64,000 bases of DNA from Pseudonocardia endophytica (GTDB lineage Bacteria > Actinomycetota > Actinomycetes > Mycobacteriales > Pseudonocardiaceae): assembly GCF_004339565.1 (NCBI RefSeq), contig NZ_SMFZ01000001.1, positions 868,001-932,000 on the forward strand, given 5' to 3'. A program made the position numbers and the translations under genes. Below the pieces are notes generated by a model. It saw nothing but the letters and a program-made list of their open reading frames with translations. It ran no database searches and was not told the DNA's origin. Shown piece after piece: positions 27,192-36,515 of the stretch (positions are counted from its first letter, which is position 1; the number at the start of each line of letters is the position of its first letter).

Positions 27192-27527
27192 GTGCGCAGC
27201 GTCCCCTTCGCCGTCGCGGTCCTGCTGAGCCTCGTCGTGCTGTTCACGCCGGAGTCCGGCGTGCCGACGGCGCCGGCCGGCACGGACAAGGTGGTCCACC
27301 TGCTGCTGTTCGCTCTGCTCGCGTTCACCGGACGGCGCGCCGGGATGCACTGGGCGGCGCTGCTCGCGGGCCTCGTGGCCTACGCGGGCGTGTCCGAGGT
27401 TCTGCAGGCCACGCTCCCGATCGGGCGCGACGGCGACCTGGGCGACGCGCTCACCGACGTCACCGGAGCAGCGTTCGGACTGGCGGCGTTCGCGCTGGTC
27501 GCGATCCGTAACCGGACCCGATCATGA
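27192..27527 (+). CDS. VanZ family membrane protein
   Basis: A 111-residue protein with about four hydrophobic segments. TDKVVHLLLFALLAFTGRR, with the conserved Asp-Lys-x-x-His, and the later DGDLGDALTDVTGAAFGL match VanZ-like proteins, named after a teicoplanin-resistance accessory gene but mostly of unknown function. GGAGGACAG precedes the GTG. No resistance genes are nearby, so a role in glycopeptide resistance is not suggested. Confidence 0.82.
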   Translation: MRSVPFAVAVLLSLVVLFTPESGVPTAPAGTDKVVHLLLFALLAFTGRRAGMHWAALLAGLVAYAGVSEVLQATLPIGRDGDLGDALTDVTGAAFGLAAFALVAIRNRTRS

Positions 27528-27686
27528 ACGAACAACCGGGTCGCGCGCCGCGAAGCCAGGTCCTCAGCGCACGACCCGATTCCCCCTCACTGCTGCACGA
27601 GCGACCAGAGCCGTTCGTGGGTGATCCACACTAACGCCGTCGGGGACGCACGAGCCCGTACTTGAGTGAATCTTGAGGTTCGCCGT

Positions 27687-28013
27687 TCACGTCTGCATCT
27701 GCACCTCGCCCATCGGCGCCCACCCGTCGCCGTCGAGCTCGCGGTAGACGATCGTCGGCTGCTCCGCCAGCACCGACGGCAGCCACCCGAAGAACCACCG
27801 CGCGTGCTCCGACCCGACGTGCGCCTCGCCCGCGGCCGGATCCTCGTACGACGCGAGGATCGCGAACCGGTTCGGCTCCTCGACGCTCTCGAAGCACCGG
27901 AACTCGAGGTTGCCGGGCTCGTCACGGACCTGGCGGGAGTACCGGACGACACCGTCCAGGAACTCGTCCCGCTTGTCCGGACGGGCCTCGGCCCGGATCG
28001 ACACGAAGATCAC
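27687..28013 (-). CDS. Antibiotic biosynthesis monooxygenase (YgiN-like) domain protein
   Basis: A 108-residue protein of the dimeric alpha/beta-barrel ABM family. It starts MIFVSIRAEARPDKRDEFLD and has EPGNLEFRCFESVEEPNRFAI, the usual core; the C-terminal third (FFGWLPSVLAEQPTIVYREL) is also typical. Members are quinol monooxygenases or cofactor-free oxygenases; the substrate is unknown. AAGGAGG before the GTG at 28013 fixes the start. Confidence 0.85.
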   Translation of the reverse strand: MIFVSIRAEARPDKRDEFLDGVVRYSRQVRDEPGNLEFRCFESVEEPNRFAILASYEDPAAGEAHVGSEHARWFFGWLPSVLAEQPTIVYRELDGDGWAPMGEVQMQT

Positions 28014-28217
28014 GATGCGCCTCCTTGCGGCGTGACTGCGGACCACCGATCCTTCCAGCCGCTCGGCCCGGACGGGAGTCCCGTGATCAGCGAAAGCCCG
28101 TTGCCACTCATCGAGCACGGCCCCTAGCGTCGATCACCTCGCCACCGGGTCCGCCGCTTCCTCCGGCCGACAACACACCCGGTCCCGTCGTCGTCCGCCC
28201 CGCCGGAGGTCCCGCCC

Positions 28218-28751
28218 GTGCTCCCTGCTCTCTTCCCCGCCGTCCTCACCGCACTGGCCGCGATCGCCGGCGTCGTCATCGGCCGGTTCTGGGAGACGCG
28301 CAGCGAGATCGGCAGGCACAAGCGGGACCGACGGGTGGCGGCCTACGAGAACGTGTGCGGCCACTACTTCGAGATCCGCGAGCGGATCCGCAAGCTCAGC
28401 ACGACCGTGCCGTCCAGCGTCGAGTCGTACTCCGCGCGGACCGAGGTCCTGGAGATGGGCGCGAAGTGGAACAAGGCCGTCGCGACGGTGTGGCTGCACT
28501 CCACCGCCGACGTCTGCCGGAGCCTCGGCGAGCTCGACCACCGGCTCACCGAGAGCGTCCACCGAGCCCTCGACCGTCGCTACAGCTGGGACGAGTGGCG
28601 GGTCGAGCGCCAGTTCGCCGAGGAGGGGCTGGAGGCGTTCCTGGAGGCCGTCCGCGTCGAGCTCCGGCGCCCGCCGGTGCCGGTGCGCCTGCGCACGTTC
28701 TCCGTCGAGGACCTGGAGAGCCGGATCCGCGACGAGCAGGCGCGCCGCTGA
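28218..28751 (+). CDS. Hypothetical protein with an N-terminal membrane anchor
   Basis: A 177-residue protein of unknown function. Residues about 3-23 (PALFPAVLTALAAIAGVVIG) form one hydrophobic segment, followed by a charged, probably helical region (RRVAAYENVCGHYFEIRERI, YSWDEWRVERQFAEEGLEAF). The arrangement resembles single-pass anchored coiled-coil proteins. GGAGGT lies before the GTG at 28218. It is convergent with a TetR gene, 3 bases apart. Confidence 0.65.
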   Translation: MLPALFPAVLTALAAIAGVVIGRFWETRSEIGRHKRDRRVAAYENVCGHYFEIRERIRKLSTTVPSSVESYSARTEVLEMGAKWNKAVATVWLHSTADVCRSLGELDHRLTESVHRALDRRYSWDEWRVERQFAEEGLEAFLEAVRVELRRPPVPVRLRTFSVEDLESRIRDEQARR

Positions 28752-28754
28752 TTC

Positions 28755-29414
28755 TCAGCGGCGCCGGTACACGGCAAGGACGACGTCGACGGCGTGGTCG
28801 GCCGCGGCGTCGACGTCCACCAGGACCTCCCCGGCCGGACGGAACATGCCTTCGTCGAGCGGCCGCCCCACCAGCAGGAACGCGAAGTCCGACGCCGCAG
28901 TGGCCGGATCCGGGACGTCCAGGAACCCGCGCTCGCCGAGCCGGGCGAACTGGCCGGCGATGGCGTCGAGGACCCGGGCAGGCGCACGGTCGTGGTAGCC
29001 GGCGGCGAGGTCGGGGAACCGCGCCGCCTCGCTGATCACCAGTCGTCGCAACGCCATGACGTCCGGGGAGATCACGGCGGAGAGGTACCGGCGAGCGAGA
29101 CTCCGCAGCGTCGGCTCCAGGTCCGCGGCCGTCTCGACACCCTCGAGCGTCTCGACCAGGTCGACGGTGAACGCCTCCGCGGTCGCGGTGACCCCGAGGA
29201 CGATCTGCTCGAACAGCGCCTTCTTGTCACCGAACTGGTTGTAGACCGTCTGTTTCGACACCGCGGCGGCGGTGGCGATCTGCTCGGTGCTGGTCGCCTG
29301 GAAGCCGCCCCGCAGGAACAGCGTCGTCGCCGCCCGGACGATCGCCGCCCGCTTGCCGCCGGGTTCCTCCGGTTCTCGTGCGCTGATCCGCACGAGGAGG
29401 CCGTCCTCGGTCAC
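28755..29414 (-). CDS. TetR/AcrR family transcriptional regulator
   Basis: A 219-residue repressor. The HTH at residues about 20-65 reads ATTLFLRGGFQATSTEQIATAA and KQTVYNQFGDKKALFEQIV. The C-terminal part (LAAGYHDRAPARVLDAIAGQ) is like the AcrR C-terminal family. GTG 29414 is chosen because AGGAG lies 6 bases before it; the alternative GTG at 29420 overlaps that Shine-Dalgarno. It is divergent from the DUF998 gene across an inverted repeat that is probably its operator. Confidence 0.92.
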   Translation of the reverse strand: MTEDGLLVRISAREPEEPGGKRAAIVRAATTLFLRGGFQATSTEQIATAAAVSKQTVYNQFGDKKALFEQIVLGVTATAEAFTVDLVETLEGVETAADLEPTLRSLARRYLSAVISPDVMALRRLVISEAARFPDLAAGYHDRAPARVLDAIAGQFARLGERGFLDVPDPATAASDFAFLLVGRPLDEGMFRPAGEVLVDVDAAADHAVDVVLAVYRRR

Positions 29415-29431
29415 GGTCACCTCCTGTCTCT

Positions 29432-29467
29432 GGACCGAACGGTACCGACCTGAGTACCGTACGGTCC
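29432..29467. promoter_or_regulatory. Large inverted-repeat operator between the TetR and DUF998 genes
   Basis: GGACCGAACGGTAC (29432-29445) and GTACCGTACGGTCC (29454-29467) are complementary at 13 of 14 positions across an 8-base spacer. The right arm contains TACCGT, the likely -10 box of the leaderless DUF998 gene starting at 29468, so a bound repressor would block transcription directly. Confidence 0.7.
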
Positions 29468-30232
29468 ATGTCCGGTACTGATCAGTCCAGTCACGGTACC
29501 GACGGGTCCACGGCACGTCCGACGGGTCCGTCCGGGAGTCCGCTGGTCGGGCGCGGCGACGCCGACCGGACGGCCGCGATCACCCGGTCGCTGCTGGGCT
29601 ACGGCGTGGTCGCCGGCCCGTTCTACGTCGTGGTCGGCCTGGTACAGGCCCTCACCCGCGACGGGTTCGACCTGACCCGCCACGACCTGAGCCTGCTCGC
29701 CAACGGCTCGTGGGGCTGGGTACAGATCGTGAACTTCGTCGTCACCGGGCTGATGGTGATCGCCGCGGCGGTCGGGATCCGCCGGAGCCTGCGCACGCTC
29801 GGCGGCGGCCCCGGCTCGGTCTGGGGCCCACGGCTGCTCGGCGTCTACGGCGTCGGGCTGATCGGCTCCGGCGTGTTCGTCGCGGACCCGATGAACGGCT
29901 TCCCGCCCGGCACCCCGGACGGCCCGGCGACGACGGTCGGTGTCGGCGGGATCGGACACGTCCTGTTCGGTGCGATCGGGTTCATCGGGCTGATCGCCGC
30001 GACGATCGTGCTGTCCCGCCACCACGCCGCCCTCGGGAAGGCCGGTACGGCCTGGTTCTCCCGCGTCACGGGCGTCGTGTTCCTGCTCGCGTTCGTCGGG
30101 ATCGCGAGCGGGTCCTCCGCACCGGCGATCGTGCTCGGATTCTGGGTGGCCGTGATCCTCGCCTGGGTCTGGCTCGCCGTGACCTCGCTCGACCTCTACC
30201 ACCGGACGCCGCTGCTGACGCCGGCCGGCTGA
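29468..30232 (+). CDS. DUF998 domain membrane protein
   Basis: A 254-residue integral membrane protein with six to seven hydrophobic segments after a 40-residue Ser/Gly/Thr-rich hydrophilic N-terminus. VAGPFYVVVGLVQALTRDGF, LTRHDLSLLANGSWGWVQIV and FVADPMNGFPPGTPDG are typical of DUF998 proteins, whose function is unknown. TACCGT ends 7 bases before the ATG, so the mRNA is probably leaderless. It is the likely target of the divergent TetR regulator. Confidence 0.85.
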   Translation: MSGTDQSSHGTDGSTARPTGPSGSPLVGRGDADRTAAITRSLLGYGVVAGPFYVVVGLVQALTRDGFDLTRHDLSLLANGSWGWVQIVNFVVTGLMVIAAAVGIRRSLRTLGGGPGSVWGPRLLGVYGVGLIGSGVFVADPMNGFPPGTPDGPATTVGVGGIGHVLFGAIGFIGLIAATIVLSRHHAALGKAGTAWFSRVTGVVFLLAFVGIASGSSAPAIVLGFWVAVILAWVWLAVTSLDLYHRTPLLTPAG

Positions 30233-30248
30233 GCGCCCACCCGACGCA

Positions 30249-30311
30249 TGATCACCCGTTGTGGAGGAGAACGGCCTCTCAGTGACCGTCCCGCTCCTCA
30301 GCCGGTGATCA
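30249..30311. terminator. Interrupted hairpin between convergent DUF998 and DUF2461 genes
   Basis: TGATCACC and GGTGATCA pair at the base, and GGAGGAG pairs with CTCCTC inside, leaving an internal loop. It lies in the 148-base gap between convergent genes and probably terminates both. Confidence 0.45.
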
Positions 30312-30380
30312 AGCGCGCCGGATGCTCGGGGGCGGGCCGAACCTGCGCGCGTGCACGGCTGTGCCGTTCGTGCAGGCGCG

Positions 30381-31019
30381 TCAGCGCCGCGGCTGCTCCG
30401 ACGGGCCGACGTGGTCGTCCAGCCACTCCGCCAGTGGTGTCGCCGCGCGCCACACCTTCCGGACACGGTCCCGGGCCTTCGGGCCGTGCAGCACGTCGTC
30501 CGGCGGCCACCGGCGCGACACGTGAATACCCTTGTGGCGCAGCAGGTCCAGCCGCGGGTGCTCCGGGTCGGTGCCCTTCGGGCGGGTTTTGAGCTTCTCC
30601 CCGCCCACCGTCAGACCGGCGTCCTCTGCGGCGGAGAGGCGCGAGCGCAGGTCCTCGCCGCGACGCTCGTCGTCGACGGCCGTGCGGAACCGGGTCACCT
30701 GGTCCGGCGCCATCATGTAGTAGCCGCCCGCGGCCATCAGACCGTTCGGGCCCACCTCGACGTAGTACGGCGCCGCGTACCCGCCGCAGTGCGTCTTGTA
30801 CGGCGTCTTGTCGTGCGAGAACCGCACGTCACGGTGCGGGCGGAACACCTTGCCCGCGCCGAACTCCGGCTCCAGATCGGCCAGGAGCGACTCCATCGGG
30901 CCGCGGACGTCGCGCTCGTAGACCTCGCGGTTGTCGGTCCAGTAGGCCTTCGAGTTGTCCGCGATCAGGCCGTCGTAGAACTCGACGGCCGCGTCGCCGA
31001 AGCCTGCGAAGGCGCCCAT
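30381..31019 (-). CDS. DUF2461 / TIGR02453 family protein
   Basis: A 212-residue protein of a widespread family without known function. FYDGLIADNSKAYWTDNREV, FRPHRDVRFSHDKTPYKTH and GGYYMMAPDQVTRFR are the family hallmarks. The ATG at 31019 starts MGAFAGFGD, directly at the conserved N-terminus. It lies 31 bases after the lgt stop on the same strand, so it may be the last gene of the trpE-lgt transcript. Confidence 0.88.
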   Translation of the reverse strand: MGAFAGFGDAAVEFYDGLIADNSKAYWTDNREVYERDVRGPMESLLADLEPEFGAGKVFRPHRDVRFSHDKTPYKTHCGGYAAPYYVEVGPNGLMAAGGYYMMAPDQVTRFRTAVDDERRGEDLRSRLSAAEDAGLTVGGEKLKTRPKGTDPEHPRLDLLRHKGIHVSRRWPPDDVLHGPKARDRVRKVWRAATPLAEWLDDHVGPSEQPRR

Positions 31020-31050
31020 CAGGCAGGGCCGCCGAACACGGAGAACGTGC

Positions 31051-32037
31051 TCACGGGGAGCGCTCGCCCGCGGACCTCGCGGCGGAGTCGGACCCGGCGG
31101 ACTCGGGCTCCTCGTCGGGCTCCCCGGCCGAGACCGGGGCATCCTGTGGCGGATACCCGTCGGGATCCGGGCGCACGATCTCCTCGCGGCCGCGTTTCGC
31201 GAGCGCCACGTACGCGACGGCACCGAGGAACACGATCGCCGAGACCAGCACGTTGATCCGCACCCCGAACACCGTCGTCGCCGGGTCGGTGCGCATCAGC
31301 TCGATGAAGAACCGGCCGAGCGTGTAGCCGGCGACGTACACGGCGAACGCGCGCCCGTGCCCGAGCCGGAAGCGACGGTCCGCCAGCACGACGACGAGGG
31401 CCACCAGCAGGTTCCAGATCAGCTCGTACAGGAACGTGGGGTGCACGACCTCGATCGGCGTGTGGTTCAGCGCGACGCCGCCGATCGGGTCCGGCGTCCC
31501 GGTCGAGGGGTCGACCCGCTGGTAGATCTCCAGGCCCCACGGCAGCGTCGTCGGGCCGCCGTAGAGCTCCTGGTTGAACCAGTTGCCCAGCCGTCCGACC
31601 GCCTGCGCGGCCACGATCCCGGGCGCGACGGCGTCGGCGAACAGCGGCAGCGGGACGCCGCGGCGACGGCAGCCGATCCAGGCGCCGACCCCGCCGAGCG
31701 CGATCGCGCCCCAGATGCCCAGCCCGCCGTTCCAGATCTCCAGCGCGCCGAGCGGGTTGCCGCCGGGCCCGAAGTACTTCGGCCAGTCCGTCGCGATGTG
31801 GTAGAGGCGCCCGCCGACCAGCCCGAACGGGACGGCCCACACGGCGACGTCGAGCACCGTACCGGGCTCTCCGCCGCGGGCGACCAACCGGCGCTCGCCC
31901 CACCAGAGCGCGAGCCCGATGCCGGCGATGATGCACAGCGCGTAGGCCCGCAGCGGGATCGGGCCGATGTACCAGACGCCCCGGTCGGGACTGGGGATGG
32001 TGGCCGGGAGGACGGCCGCCAGCAGCGTGGGGGTCAC
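31051..32037 (-). CDS. lgt: Prolipoprotein diacylglyceryl transferase
   Basis: Lgt attaches diacylglycerol from phosphatidylglycerol to the lipobox Cys of prolipoproteins at the outer face of the cytoplasmic membrane. The 328-residue protein has about seven membrane segments, [12 protein letters not shown] with the essential-His region, the signature [16 protein letters not shown], and [13 protein letters not shown]. The last 50 residues are acidic and hydrophilic ([20 protein letters not shown]), a tail common in actinobacterial Lgt. The GTG at 32037 overlaps the trpC stop (GTGA). Confidence 0.96.
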   Translation of the reverse strand: MTPTLLAAVLPATIPSPDRGVWYIGPIPLRAYALCIIAGIGLALWWGERRLVARGGEPGTVLDVAVWAVPFGLVGGRLYHIATDWPKYFGPGGNPLGALEIWNGGLGIWGAIALGGVGAWIGCRRRGVPLPLFADAVAPGIVAAQAVGRLGNWFNQELYGGPTTLPWGLEIYQRVDPSTGTPDPIGGVALNHTPIEVVHPTFLYELIWNLLVALVVVLADRRFRLGHGRAFAVYVAGYTLGRFFIELMRTDPATTVFGVRINVLVSAIVFLGAVAYVALAKRGREEIVRPDPDGYPPQDAPVSAGEPDEEPESAGSDSAARSAGERSP

Positions 32038-32972
32038 TCCCGGACCATACGGCTGCACGACGGGTGGAAGCCCGCGGCCACGAGCCCGCGCACCGCGACG
32101 GCCGGGTCGCCGCTGGTGACCAGGCCCTCGCCGACGAGCACGGCGTCCGCGCCCCACCCGGCGTAGGTGAGCAGGTCGCCCGGGCTGCGCACGCCGGACT
32201 CGGCGACCCGCATCACGTCGTTCGGCAGGCCCGGCGCGATCTCACCGAAGATCGAGCGGTTCACCTCGAGCGTGTGCAGGTTGCGGGAGTTCACGCCGAT
32301 CAGCTTCGCGCCGGCCTCGAGTGCGCGGTCGCACTCCTCCTCGGTGTGCACCTCGACCAGCGGGGTCATGCCGAGCGACTCGACGCGGTCCAGCAGGGAC
32401 TCCAGGACGTTCTGCTCCAGCGCCGCGACGATCAGCAGCACCATGTCCGCCCCGTGCGCCCTGGCCTCGTGGACCATGTACGGCGAGACGACGAAGTCCT
32501 TGCGCAGCACCGGCACGTCCACCCGCTCGCGGACGGCGTCCAGGTCGGCGAGCGACCCGCCGAACCGGCGTTGCTCGGTCAGCACGCTGATCACCCGCGC
32601 GCCGTTCGACGCGTACTGCTCGGCCAGCTCGGCGGGGTCCGGGATCGCCGCCAGGTCGCCCTTCGACGGGCTGCGGCGCTTCACCTCGGCGATCACGCCG
32701 ACGCCGGGCTCGCGCAGGGCGGCCATCGCGTCGCGCGGGGGTGGGGCGGCCGCGGCACGGCGCTTCATCTCGGCGAACTCGACGGTGGCCTCGCGCACGG
32801 CGAGGTCCTCGCGGACCCCGGCGACGATGGCGTCCAGAACGCTCCCGCCGCCGGTCGCGGACGTGCCGTTCGCGGCGGCACCGTTGGTACCGCCGTGCGG
32901 TCCGGACCCGTTCTGCTCGCCCACCGCGCTGAGTCCCCCTTCGGATCCGCGGCCCTGGTCGTCTCCGGACAT
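32034..32972 (-). CDS. trpC: Indole-3-glycerol phosphate synthase
   Basis: TrpC makes indole-3-glycerol phosphate in tryptophan synthesis. The core has [48 protein letters not shown] and [13 protein letters not shown], a complete TIM barrel. From ATG 32972 the protein is 312 residues, about 40 longer than usual, because of a Gly/Ser/Asn/Thr-rich N-terminal stretch (residues 1-40). A GTG at the conserved [14 protein letters not shown] would remove it. The ATG follows the upstream stop by one base, supporting the long form. lgt follows directly; the usual trpB and trpA are missing here. Confidence 0.93.
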   Translation of the reverse strand: MSGDDQGRGSEGGLSAVGEQNGSGPHGGTNGAAANGTSATGGGSVLDAIVAGVREDLAVREATVEFAEMKRRAAAAPPPRDAMAALREPGVGVIAEVKRRSPSKGDLAAIPDPAELAEQYASNGARVISVLTEQRRFGGSLADLDAVRERVDVPVLRKDFVVSPYMVHEARAHGADMVLLIVAALEQNVLESLLDRVESLGMTPLVEVHTEEECDRALEAGAKLIGVNSRNLHTLEVNRSIFGEIAPGLPNDVMRVAESGVRSPGDLLTYAGWGADAVLVGEGLVTSGDPAVAVRGLVAAGFHPSCSRMVRE

Positions 32973-32973
32973 G

Positions 32974-33648
32974 CTAGAGGTCGTGCCCCCGGCCCTCCCG
33001 GCTCGGGTCGGCCGCCGGGCCGACCGGGTGGTCGACGTCGGGATCCGCCATCCGGTCGACCGTGGGGTCATCGCCGTCGTCGAGCTGCTCCCACGCCGCA
33101 CGGTCCGGGTCGGACGGGGTGGTCGCCGAACCGGGGGCGGCGTAGCGCGCGCCGAGCCGGGCCATCCGCCGTTCCTTCACGACGAGCAGCACCCCCGCCG
33201 CCACCGCCAGCACGGCGGCCGCGACCGCCACCCAGGCCCCCGCCCCGGTGGAGACCGGGGACGTCCCGATCGGCTGGCCCGCGGTGTTCAGGCCGGCCCT
33301 GGCGGAGACGATCTCGGCGGGCGTCGGCGGCGTGACGAGCCGCGCGACCGTCGTCCAGCCCGCCGCGACCCCGGCCAGCACCACCAGCACGCCCAGCACC
33401 CGGCGGGCGATCCCGGACAGCGCGACGGTCGCCGCGACGGCCGCGAGCAGCACCGCGGCGACGGCGGTGACCGTCGGCTGGATCTGCGACCCGGTCACCG
33501 ACGCCGCACCGGCGCCTCCGGTAGCCGAGGGCACCTGCACCGAGAACCAGGTCACGGTGCCGGACAGCCACGCCGTCCCGGCACCGACGAGCAACAGGAC
33601 GCAGGCGACGGCGAGCGAGCGGCGGTCGTCGCGCTCCGGGGCCGTCAT
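32974..33648 (-). CDS. Tryptophan-biosynthesis-associated membrane protein (TIGR02234)
   Basis: A 224-residue membrane protein found in actinobacterial trp operons between trpE and trpC; its role is unknown. Four hydrophobic segments are seen ([70 protein letters not shown]), with [15 protein letters not shown] after the first. The C-terminal 60 residues are hydrophilic and Asp/Pro-rich. The ATG overlaps the trpE stop (ATGA), so the two are coupled. Confidence 0.88.
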   Translation of the reverse strand: MTAPERDDRRSLAVACVLLLVGAGTAWLSGTVTWFSVQVPSATGGAGAASVTGSQIQPTVTAVAAVLLAAVAATVALSGIARRVLGVLVVLAGVAAGWTTVARLVTPPTPAEIVSARAGLNTAGQPIGTSPVSTGAGAWVAVAAAVLAVAAGVLLVVKERRMARLGARYAAPGSATTPSDPDRAAWEQLDDGDDPTVDRMADPDVDHPVGPAADPSREGRGHDL

Positions 33649-35243
33649 GCGCGGACCTCCGGCGGTCGCAGGGACCCGGCTGCCGCGACGGCGGACAGCA
33701 CCGCCCGTGCCTTGTTCAGGGTCTCGGTGTCCTCGGCCTCCGGGTCGGAGTCGGCGACGATGCCGCCGCCGGCCTGGACGTACGCCGTCCCGTTGCGGAT
33801 CAGCCCGGTGCGGATGGCGATGGCGGTGTCCGCGTTCCCGGCGAAGTCCAGGTAGCCGACGATGCCGCCGTACAGGCCGCGACGGGTCGGCTCGAGTCGG
33901 TCGATGACCTGCATCGCGCGGACCTTGGGCGCACCGGACAGCGTCCCGGCCGGGAAGCAGGCCAGCACCGCGTCGAACGCCGTCCGGTCGCCGCGCAGCA
34001 GCCCCGTCACCGTCGAGACCAGGTGCATGACGTGCGAGTACCGCTCGACGGAGAAGAAGTTGTGCACCTTCACCGAACCCGGCTCGCAGACCCGGCCGAG
34101 GTCGTTGCGCCCGAGGTCGACGAGCATCAGGTGCTCGGCGCGCTCCTTGTCGTCGGAGCGCAGGTCCTTCTCCAGCTGCTGGTCCTCCTCGTCGGTGGCG
34201 CCGCGCCAGCGGGTCCCGGCGATCGGGTGCGTCGTCGCGCGCCCGTCGTACACGTTGACCAGCGCCTCCGGGCTGGATCCGACGATCGCGAACGGCTCGC
34301 CGGTGGCGGGGTCCTCGAGGTGCAGCAGGTACATGTACGGGCTCGGGTTCGTGGTGCGCAGCACCCGGTAGACCTCGAGCGGGTCGGCGTCGCAACGCGC
34401 CTCGAACCGCTGGGAGACGACGATCTGGAACGCCTCACCGGCCCGGATCTCCTCCTTCGCGACCTCGATGGCGGCGTGATGCTCCGCGGGGGTGCGGCGC
34501 CGGACGAACTCGGGCTCGCCCGGGAGGTACACCGCGACCGTCGACGGAGCCGGGGCGGCCAGCTCGGCGGTCATCCGGTCCAGGCGGGTGACGGCGTCGT
34601 CGTAGGCCTGGTCGACGCGCTCGTCGGTGGCGTCCCAGTTGATCGCGTTCGCGATCAGCGTGACCGTGCCCTCGTGGTGGTCGAGCGCGGCGAGGTCGGT
34701 GGCCAGCAGCATGCCGAGCTCGGGCAGCCGCAGGTCGTCGACGGGTGGGTCGTCCGGGTCCGCGATGTGTTCCAGGCGGCGCACCGTGTCGTAGCCGAGG
34801 TAGCCGACCATCCCGCCGGTCAGCGGCGGCAGGCCGGGCAGCGGCTCGGAGTGCAGCTCGGTCAGGACGGTGCGCAACGCGTCCAGCGGGTCGCCGTCGG
34901 TCGGCAGCCGGTCCGGCACGTCCCCTGTCCAGCGCAGACCGCCGCCCTGCGGCGCGGACAGCATCGCCGCGCTGCGCGCCCCGACGAACGACCACCGCGA
35001 CCACGACCGCCCGTTCTCCGCGGACTCCAGCAGGAACGTGCCCGGCCTGTACCGATGCCCGTTCCGCGTGCGCTCCTCTCCGGCACCGGCCAGCTTGCGG
35101 TACACCCCGACCGGCGTCTCGTCGTCGGCCAGAAGGCGGCGCGTCACCGGGATCACCCGGTGGCCGCGGGCCAGCTCGTGGAACTCCTCACGGGACGGGG
35201 TGACCGCGCCGAGGCCGGCCGTGCGGGTGCTGCTCGCGGTCAT
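33645..35243 (-). CDS. trpE: Anthranilate synthase component I
   Basis: TrpE converts chorismate to anthranilate with ammonia from a glutaminase partner (TrpG, not in this window). The 532-residue protein has the Trp feedback-site motif [62 protein letters not shown] and [23 protein letters not shown] 35243 gives the usual [12 protein letters not shown] start; an ATG at 35252 adds three residues. No Trp leader peptide or T-box is visible upstream. It heads a coupled trpE-TIGR02234-trpC-lgt operon and is divergent from a TetR gene by 25 bases. Confidence 0.96.
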   Translation of the reverse strand: MTASSTRTAGLGAVTPSREEFHELARGHRVIPVTRRLLADDETPVGVYRKLAGAGEERTRNGHRYRPGTFLLESAENGRSWSRWSFVGARSAAMLSAPQGGGLRWTGDVPDRLPTDGDPLDALRTVLTELHSEPLPGLPPLTGGMVGYLGYDTVRRLEHIADPDDPPVDDLRLPELGMLLATDLAALDHHEGTVTLIANAINWDATDERVDQAYDDAVTRLDRMTAELAAPAPSTVAVYLPGEPEFVRRRTPAEHHAAIEVAKEEIRAGEAFQIVVSQRFEARCDADPLEVYRVLRTTNPSPYMYLLHLEDPATGEPFAIVGSSPEALVNVYDGRATTHPIAGTRWRGATDEEDQQLEKDLRSDDKERAEHLMLVDLGRNDLGRVCEPGSVKVHNFFSVERYSHVMHLVSTVTGLLRGDRTAFDAVLACFPAGTLSGAPKVRAMQVIDRLEPTRRGLYGGIVGYLDFAGNADTAIAIRTGLIRNGTAYVQAGGGIVADSDPEAEDTETLNKARAVLSAVAAAGSLRPPEVRA

Positions 35244-35268
35244 GCGTTCCATTGTCAATGATGGAGGG

Positions 35269-35904
35269 GTGAGTTCCGCGACCGGACCGGACGGGTCCGC
35301 CCCCCGCCGACGCGGGCGGCGGGGCACCGGGGAGGACACGAAGGCCCAGCTGCTCGTCGCCGCCCGTGCGGAGTTCTCGGCCCACGGCTACGACGGCGCC
35401 ACCGTGCGGCGCATCGCGGAGCGGGCCGGCGTCGACGCGGCGATGGTCAACCACTGGTTCGGCGGCAAGGACTCGCTGTTCACCGCGTCGCTGCAGGTGC
35501 CGGTCGATCCCGCGATGATCCGGGAGAAGGTGCTGCCGGGTGATCCGGAGCGCCTCGGTGAGCGGATCGTGCGGATGTTCCTGTGGATCTGGGACGAGTC
35601 CGGGCCGGACCCGTTCGTGGCGTTGCTGCGCTCGGTCGCCGCCTATCCTCCCGCGGCCCGGATGATGCGGGAGTTCGTCGGCCGGGTGGTGATCGCGCCG
35701 GTCGTCGGAGCGGTCTCTCCCGACCGGCACGCCGAGCGGGGTGCGCTCCTCGCGTCCCAGATCGTCGGGCTGGGCATGGTGCGCTACGTCGTGCAGCTCG
35801 AACCGCTGGCCACGGCCGGCCACGACGACGTCGTCGCCGCGATCGCCCCGACGCTGCAGCGCTATCTGACCGGCGACCTCGGGTCGATGAACCCGGACTC
35901 GTAG
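35269..35904 (+). CDS. TetR family transcriptional regulator
   Basis: A 211-residue regulator with the HTH at about residues 25-70 ([40 protein letters not shown]). The C-terminal region ([19 protein letters not shown]) resembles TetR_C_17-type domains. Its GTG is 26 bases from the trpE start on the other strand, so it may affect trp operon expression, but no operator is evident. Its last 43 bases overlap the 3' end of the convergent response regulator gene. Confidence 0.9.
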   Translation: MSSATGPDGSAPRRRGRRGTGEDTKAQLLVAARAEFSAHGYDGATVRRIAERAGVDAAMVNHWFGGKDSLFTASLQVPVDPAMIREKVLPGDPERLGERIVRMFLWIWDESGPDPFVALLRSVAAYPPAARMMREFVGRVVIAPVVGAVSPDRHAERGALLASQIVGLGMVRYVVQLEPLATAGHDDVVAAIAPTLQRYLTGDLGSMNPDS

Positions 35905-36515
35905 GCCCGCACGACGGCCTGGGTCCGGTCCCGGGCACCGAGCTTGGCCAGCACGTTCCCGACGTGGGTCTTCACCGTCTCGACGCCGACAACGAGCTCG
36001 GCCGCGATCTCGGCGTTGGACAGTCCCCTGGCCATCAGCCGCAGCACCCCGGACTCCCGCTCGGTCAGACCGACGCCGGCGAGCCGGTCCCCGTCGACCG
36101 GCCCGAACCCGGCGAGCAGCTCCCGCACGGCGGCCGGGAACAGCAGCGACTCGCCGGTCGCGACGGTGCGCACCGCCTGCACGATCTCCGCCGGACGGGT
36201 GCGCTTGAGCAGGAACCCGGCGGCCCCGGCGCGCAGCGCGTCGTAGACGTGGCCGTCGTTGCCGAACGTGGTCAGCACCAGCACGCGCGGCGGGTCGGCG
36301 CGGCGCAGCAGGTCGCGGGTCGCCGTGATCCCGTCCACGGCCGGCATCCGGACGTCCATCAGCACGACGTCCGGGTGCAGTCGCGCGACGAGCCCCGGCA
36401 CCTCGGCACCGTCCGAGGCCTCGCCGAGGACGTGCAGGTCGGGCTGGGCGTCCAGGACGGCGCGCAGGCCGGTCCGGACGAGCTCCTCGTCGTCGACGAT
36501 CAGGATGCCGGTCAC
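35862..36515 (-). CDS. NarL/LuxR-type response regulator
   Basis: A 217-residue DNA-binding response regulator. The receiver domain (1-120) has DDEELVRTGLRAVLD, the phospho-acceptor Asp in VVLMDVRMPAVDGI, LTTFGNDGH and LKRTRP with the conserved Lys. The C-terminal LuxR HTH is LTERESGVLRLMARGLSNAE and VETVKTHVGNVLAKL. GGGAGG precedes GTG 36515, which overlaps the kinase stop (GTGA). It is the cognate regulator of the kinase upstream; targets are unknown, the membrane-protein gene divergent from the kinase being a candidate. Confidence 0.95.
   Translation of the reverse strand: MTGILIVDDEELVRTGLRAVLDAQPDLHVLGEASDGAEVPGLVARLHPDVVLMDVRMPAVDGITATRDLLRRADPPRVLVLTTFGNDGHVYDALRAGAAGFLLKRTRPAEIVQAVRTVATGESLLFPAAVRELLAGFGPVDGDRLAGVGLTERESGVLRLMARGLSNAEIAAELVVGVETVKTHVGNVLAKLGARDRTQAVVRAYESGFIDPRSPVR

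Noticed and set aside
27587..27686. A short minus-strand reading ending VWITHERLWSLVQQ after the ABM-domain gene, considered as a transposase remnant.
   Set aside because: The segment is too short, lacks inverted repeats and matches no transposase motif I recognise.
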